Part shown: piece after piece, positions 63,321-64,000 of the stretch
How positions within the stretch are numbered: position 1 is the stretch's first letter
How the letters are laid out: each line of letters begins with the position of its first letter
Assembly: GCA_963846505.1 (NCBI GenBank)
Contig: CAWJWD010000004.1
Coordinates: forward strand, 1-64,000
Direction: 5' to 3'
Length of the DNA: 64,000 nucleotides
DNA from: JACVRW01 sp963846505
Lineage (GTDB): Bacteria > Actinomycetota > Thermoleophilia > Solirubrobacterales > Thermoleophilaceae
The notes under the pieces: model-generated
Databases searched by the model: none
What the model was told of the DNA's origin: nothing
What the model saw: only the letters and a program-made list of their open reading frames with translations
Position numbers and translations under genes: made by a program

Positions 63321-64000
63321 GAGCGCTGACCGTTCGGGCCCGGCTCGTCGTCCTCGACGGCCGGTAGCTCGAACTCGGCGGTGGGGGAGTCGGCGACCGT
63401 CTCGTCGTCCGCCACAGGGGTCTCGTCCGTCGGCGGCTCATCCACGAGCGCCGATTCCTGCGCGAGCTCCGGATCGCCGGGAAGCGTCGTGGTCGCGTCA
63501 TCCTCCGGCACCGGGTCTTCGGCCGGCGCCAGGTCCTCCGGCAGCGGCGGCACCGCCTGCAGCTGGGCCGTGGCGTCCGCCTCGTCGGCGCGCTGCAGCA
63601 TCTCGGGCTGGGCCAGGCGCTCGGCGGCGTCGTCGGCCGTGCCGAGCACCTCGTCGGCGAGCTGGCGCATCTCCTCGATCAGCCGCTGACGCTCCTCCCA
63701 CAGCAAGCGCGTGTCGGTGACGAGCCGCTCGGCGTACTCGTCGGCGTCGCGCCTGACGATCTCGGCCTCGCGCTCGGCGCGCTGCAGCCGGCCCTCGGCC
63801 TTGGCGCGCGAACGGGCGGTGATCTCCTCGGCGGTCTCGTGAGCCCGCTGGAGGATGCTCGCCGTCTGCTCGCCGACCTCGTCGAGCGCCCGCTGCACGA
63901 CGTTCTCGCGCAGCTGGGTGGCCTCCAGGTCGCGCACGAGGCGGGACATCTCCTCGACGTACTCGTCGACGGCGGCGCGGTCGTAGCCGCGCAGCACCAG
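63317..64000 (-). CDS. DivIVA-domain coiled-coil protein, N-terminus beyond window
   Basis: The visible ~227 residues begin in 'VLRGYDRAAVDEYVEEMSRLV', the DivIVA N-terminal element, then a long coiled coil (~20-130) and an acidic, Pro/Thr-rich tail. DivIVA proteins gather at curved membrane and organise polar or septal wall growth. Codons before 'LRGYD' run off the right edge, so the first 5-15 residues are missing. The acidic tail is long for the family. It ends convergently on the small membrane protein gene. Confidence 0.8.
   Translation of the reverse strand: MVLRGYDRAAVDEYVEEMSRLVRDLEATQLRENVVQRALDEVGEQTASILQRAHETAEEITARSRAKAEGRLQRAEREAEIVRRDADEYAERLVTDTRLLWEERQRLIEEMRQLADEVLGTADDAAERLAQPEMLQRADEADATAQLQAVPPLPEDLAPAEDPVPEDDATTTLPGDPELAQESALVDEPPTDETPVADDETVADSPTAEFELPAVEDDEPGPNGQRS

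Overview
The window is about 70% G+C and packed with short-spaced, often overlapping genes. It looks like the chromosome of an actinobacterium, most likely class Thermoleophilia, order Solirubrobacterales. This is an inference from gene content: RNase Y and RNase J together, MurT-GatD, a DUF3052 protein, an LL-diaminopimelate aminotransferase, DivIVA, and TANNNT -10 boxes set 6-10 bases before start codons. I see no rRNA, tRNA, CRISPR array, insertion sequence, prophage or plasmid function.

Layout. 1-7.9 kb: end of a large glutamate dehydrogenase, a membrane protein, a NarL/DesK-type two-component pair divergent from an ABC-2 exporter, and an orphan OmpR regulator. 8.1-11.1 kb: gmk-rpoZ-coaBC-TPR. 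11.3-15.7 kb: a YbjN-like protein, dtd, and a GMC oxidoreductase/aldehyde dehydrogenase pair. 15.7-31.9 kb: one long informational and wall-precursor run (rimP-nusA-ylxR-infB-ylxP-rbfA-nrnA-truB-ribF-rpsO, two thiol-redox genes, pnp, an M16 peptidase, dapB, then DUF3052, a methyltransferase, a small protein and dapA). 31.9-42.6 kb: rnj, a convergent PhoPR-like pair, ftsK, a RodZ-like protein, cinA, thpR, recA, recX. 42.9-55.5 kb: rny, miaB, an orphan ferric-siderophore binding lipoprotein, a secreted penicillin-acylase-family enzyme, a dapF-like gene, dapL, a DUF429 protein, hflX, dut and a lone GspE/PilB ATPase. 55.5-60.6 kb: a tightly overlapping minus-strand operon containing MurT and GatD. 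60.6-64 kb: lipoprotein cyclophilin, thioredoxin-TPR protein, small envelope-type proteins and a DivIVA protein cut by the window edge.

How the genes connect. dapA, dapB, the dapF-like gene and dapL outline the aminotransferase route to diaminopimelate, which feeds peptidoglycan. MurT-GatD amidates the same peptidoglycan stem, and FtsK, RodZ-like and DivIVA act in division and cell shape. RimP, NusA, YlxR, IF-2, RbfA, TruB, S15, PNPase, RNase J and RNase Y cover transcription elongation, ribosome assembly and RNA decay.

Main points of interest. (1) The dapF-like protein lacks both catalytic cysteines. (2) NusA carries a C-terminal C-C-C-H zinc-type motif and an acidic tail. (3) The rimP-nusA leader has a strong intrinsic terminator spanned by a 20-codon leader ORF whose stop overlaps the rimP start. 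(4) murT and gatD are separated by a gamma-glutamylcyclotransferase-fold gene and a methyltransferase gene. (5) Many essential genes are interrupted by single-base, mostly +1, frameshifts clustered in a few kilobases. These most likely reflect sequence errors rather than decay. I did not find a convincing wholly new defence or mobile system.
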